Positions 62,060-64,000 of a DNA stretch of 64,000 nucleotides are shown piece after piece (the stretch's first letter is position 1; every line of letters starts with the position of its first letter). Source of the stretch: Clostridium cuniculi (lineage in GTDB: Bacteria > Bacillota > Clostridia > Clostridiales > Clostridiaceae); assembly GCF_004353185.1 (NCBI RefSeq), contig NZ_SMUS01000019.1, positions 1-64,000 of the forward strand, read 5' to 3'. A model generated the notes under the pieces. It saw nothing but the letters and a program-made list of their open reading frames with translations. It was not told the origin of the DNA and made no database searches. The position numbers and the translations under genes were made by a program.

Positions 62060-63463
62060 TTACATTTCTCCCTGCTTTAAAGGAATTTTAATTATTATTT
62101 CAGTTCCTTCATTCTCATTGCTCTTAATCTCTAAAACCCCTTTATGCAAAGTTACTATTTCATCACATATAGATAAACCTATTCCATTTTTTGATTTACT
62201 ATTTTTCCCTTTATAAAACTTATCTTTCACCCTTGGTAAATCTTCACTATTTATTCCACTTCCATTATCATTTACTCTAAATACTAAATATTCTTCTTCA
62301 ACTTTAGTATTTAAACTTATTTTTCCATTTTCTTCAGTAAACTTAAAAGCATTATCTATAATATTACTTAAAACCTGCTTAAGCTTATTTTCATCAAAGT
62401 AAGCTTTTCCAACATTTTCATCTATAGTTATACTAAATTCTTTTCCTTCTCTCTCAGCCCTCGGTCTCATATAATTTGCAATATATTCAATAAAGTGTTT
62501 TACGTCATGCTCTTTTATATTTAAGGAAATAACACCATTTATAAGCTTAGAAAAATCTAATAATTCTTCTACCATCTCAGTTAATCTATCACTTTCCTTT
62601 TCAATAATATCAAGTCCTAAAGCTACTGTATCCATATCACTACAATCATACTTTAAAGTTATAGCCCACCCCTTGATTGATGTTAATGGTGTTCTTAATT
62701 CATGTGAAACTGAGGATATAAATTCATTTTTCAATTTTTCTCTCTTTTCAACCTCACACCCCATATAATTCAGTGTCTTTGACAATTGAGCAATTTCGAT
62801 ATTATCAGCAATATCACTTCTAATATTTAAATTTCCTTTTGCCATTTCCTTTGCAACAGCTGTTATCTTTTTTATTGGAGATACAATATCCTTAGCTATT
62901 ATCAAACTCATTATTATTCCTAATGCTATTACAATTATTGAAATGACTAAAAATAGTTTACTAAACGAATCTATTATTTTATGTACTTCCTTTAACGAAA
63001 AAATTATCCTAACTATACCTATTGTTTCATTGGGATCTATTTTTGAATTAATAGCTTTAGAAACTATCATTATTTTTTCATTATAGGATCTTACATTTCC
63101 AGTCCATACACCAACTTCTCCTTCTTTAGCCTTTGTAATATCAGGAGTACTTAAAAGTTCAGAATCTCTTATTCCATATGAATCCATTAACAAATTTCCA
63201 TTTGGATCTAATATCTCAACTTGTTCCTTATTGGTATTCCAAAAAACATCAATATTTTCATATATATTCTCTATTAATTTATTGTTAGAAAAGTATTTCT
63301 GATAAAAATTAATATATGCTTCTAATTGATTAACTAAAGTATTTTGAGTAGTTTTATAATAATACCCCTTTAAACATAATAACGTTAATACATCTAATAT
63401 TAAAACTGTTGATATTATAACTATAAGAAAATTTTTTAACAACTTACTTCTTATACTCTTCAC
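62060..63463 (-). CDS. Membrane sensor histidine kinase
   Basis: A 467-residue kinase. Membrane segment 1 is at about 8-30, and the extracytoplasmic domain of about 125 residues has a PAS/Cache look (VEILDPNGNLLMDSYGIRDS). Membrane segment 2 is followed by HAMP (SPIKKITAVAKEMAKGNLNI), HisKA (SSVSHELRTPLTSI) and HATPase_c (NIIDNAFKF, DNGSGI, GIGLSICDE). I chose the GTG at 63463 (VKSIRSKLLKNF), which has GGAGAGGCGAAG upstream; a longer frame to 63490 would run further into the regulator gene. It overlaps the regulator by 20 bases, so the pair is translationally coupled. Confidence 0.88.
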   Translation of the reverse strand: MKSIRSKLLKNFLIVIISTVLILDVLTLLCLKGYYYKTTQNTLVNQLEAYINFYQKYFSNNKLIENIYENIDVFWNTNKEQVEILDPNGNLLMDSYGIRDSELLSTPDITKAKEGEVGVWTGNVRSYNEKIMIVSKAINSKIDPNETIGIVRIIFSLKEVHKIIDSFSKLFLVISIIVIALGIIMSLIIAKDIVSPIKKITAVAKEMAKGNLNIRSDIADNIEIAQLSKTLNYMGCEVEKREKLKNEFISSVSHELRTPLTSIKGWAITLKYDCSDMDTVALGLDIIEKESDRLTEMVEELLDFSKLINGVISLNIKEHDVKHFIEYIANYMRPRAEREGKEFSITIDENVGKAYFDENKLKQVLSNIIDNAFKFTEENGKISLNTKVEEEYLVFRVNDNGSGINSEDLPRVKDKFYKGKNSKSKNGIGLSICDEIVTLHKGVLEIKSNENEGTEIIIKIPLKQGEM

Positions 63464-64000
63464 TATCTTCGCCTCTCCATCTATATCCAAATCCCCATAT
63501 TGTTTCTATATATCCTTCCTTAGATGAATAATCTTCTATTTTACTTCTAAGTCTTCTTATATTTACATCTATAATTTTAGAATCTGCAAAATAATCTTTT
63601 CCCCAAACTAAATCTAATAATTCATCTCGTGAAAAAGCTCTATTAGGATTTTCTATAAATAACTTTATAATCGAATATTCTTTTGGAGTCAAATCAATTT
63701 CTTTATCACCCTTAAATATTTTTTTCCCATATGTATCCACAGTAAATATTCCATTTTTTAAAACTTTTTTTTCATCCTGTACTCCAATTCTTCTTAATAT
63801 AGCTTTTATTCTAAGTAATAATTCCATTGGATTAAAAGGTTTTACCATATAATCATCTGCTCCATATTCAAGTCCCATTATTTTGTCCATATCTTGCCCC
63901 TTTGCAGTTAGCATTATAATACCTAACTTTTCTTTTTTTTCTCTAGCTCTCTTACAAACCTCAAATCCATCTATACCAGGTAGCATAACATCTAATATTA
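63444..64000 (-). CDS. OmpR-family response regulator, cut by the window end
   Basis: About 185 C-terminal residues are visible. The receiver domain is incomplete: the frame begins with LILDVMLPGIDGFEVCKRA, so the phospho-acceptor Asp is just inside the window while the first ~50 residues are outside. The conserved Lys appears in MVKPFNPMELLLRI. The winged-helix DNA-binding domain is complete (LTPKEYSIIKLFIENP, DVNIRRLRSKIEDYS, TIWGFGYRWRG). The gene continues past position 64000. It pairs with the kinase at 62060-63463 and is the upstream gene of the operon regulator-kinase-lipoprotein. Confidence 0.9.
   Translation of the reverse strand, partial: ILDVMLPGIDGFEVCKRAREKKEKLGIIMLTAKGQDMDKIMGLEYGADDYMVKPFNPMELLLRIKAILRRIGVQDEKKVLKNGIFTVDTYGKKIFKGDKEIDLTPKEYSIIKLFIENPNRAFSRDELLDLVWGKDYFADSKIIDVNIRRLRSKIEDYSSKEGYIETIWGFGYRWRGEDSEEYKK

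Noticed and set aside
1-64000. Prophage, insertion sequence, CRISPR array, tRNA or rRNA
   Set aside because: None recognised: no transposase, integrase or Cas motifs, no regularly spaced direct repeats, and no tRNA-like cloverleaf or rRNA sequence was noticed by eye.

Overview
The window is chromosomal DNA from a low-GC, strictly anaerobic, spore-forming Firmicute, most likely Clostridium sensu stricto. The evidence is the strongly A/T-biased codon use and intergenic DNA, an anaerobe-type hybrid cluster protein, an [FeFe] hydrogenase, a predicted PPi-type phosphofructokinase, a sigma-K-like promoter in front of a spore-type operon, and a GerMN/LysM protein. No species is assigned. I see no rRNA, tRNA, CRISPR array, transposase or phage gene. 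Most genes are on the minus strand, in short operons separated by well-formed intrinsic terminators.

Region by region. (1) 1-11.7 kb: a small membrane protein behind a structured leader; an antimicrobial-peptide-type unit (sensor kinase, response regulator, ABC ATPase, FtsX-type permease) whose permease gene is cut by one in-frame TGA; remnants of asparagine synthetase and of a dicarboxylate-type symporter; aat, a YtcJ-type amidohydrolase and mntP. (2) 11.9-18.6 kb: phosphofructokinase, an intergenic region with a 226-bp imperfect palindrome and a related repeat, a class-V aminotransferase-fold enzyme, a two-gene spore-type operon, and an ABC-F ATPase. (3) 18.6-30.6 kb: a Ca2+ P-type ATPase next to a nine-gene tellurite/stress (Ter) cluster. 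The cluster has three TerD proteins, TelA, a YceG-like protein, and a four-gene biosynthetic-looking module (HAD, StiP/PELOTA, phosphoribosyltransferase/TRSP, CitE-like aldolase). (4) 30.7-35.4 kb: two overlapping tiny ORFs, a BcsA-like glycosyltransferase with an intact PilZ c-di-GMP site, a Suv3-like RNA helicase, a truncated flavodoxin, and a candidate C-rich small RNA. (5) 35.4-42.7 kb: a redox-looking block of hcp, a Crp/Fnr regulator, a 1064-residue beta-propeller sensor kinase without a response regulator, and a divergent [FeFe] hydrogenase. (6) 42.8-64 kb: CarD, a GerMN/LysM protein, a heterodimeric ABC exporter with divergent marR and two operator-like palindromes, a purine permease with PurBox-like sites, a zinc-type ABC operon ending in a Fur-family regulator, galM, a nucleotidyltransferase, a type I pullulanase, an LCP ligase, a small zinc-ribbon protein, a lipoprotein and a two-component system cut by the window end.

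The observations I rate highest are: the Ter biosynthetic cluster beside a Ca2+ pump; a candidate sRNA with two exposed C-rich motifs that converges on hcp; a perfect palindrome that is at once part of the Crp/Fnr gene's terminator and a plausible operator for hcp; the single-codon disruption of the FtsX permease; and the long palindromic repeat pair at 13.2-13.65 kb. Four gene remnants (asnB, DAACS symporter, flavodoxin, FtsX permease) point to ongoing gene decay. All functional statements rest on motif reading by eye; no database search was run.
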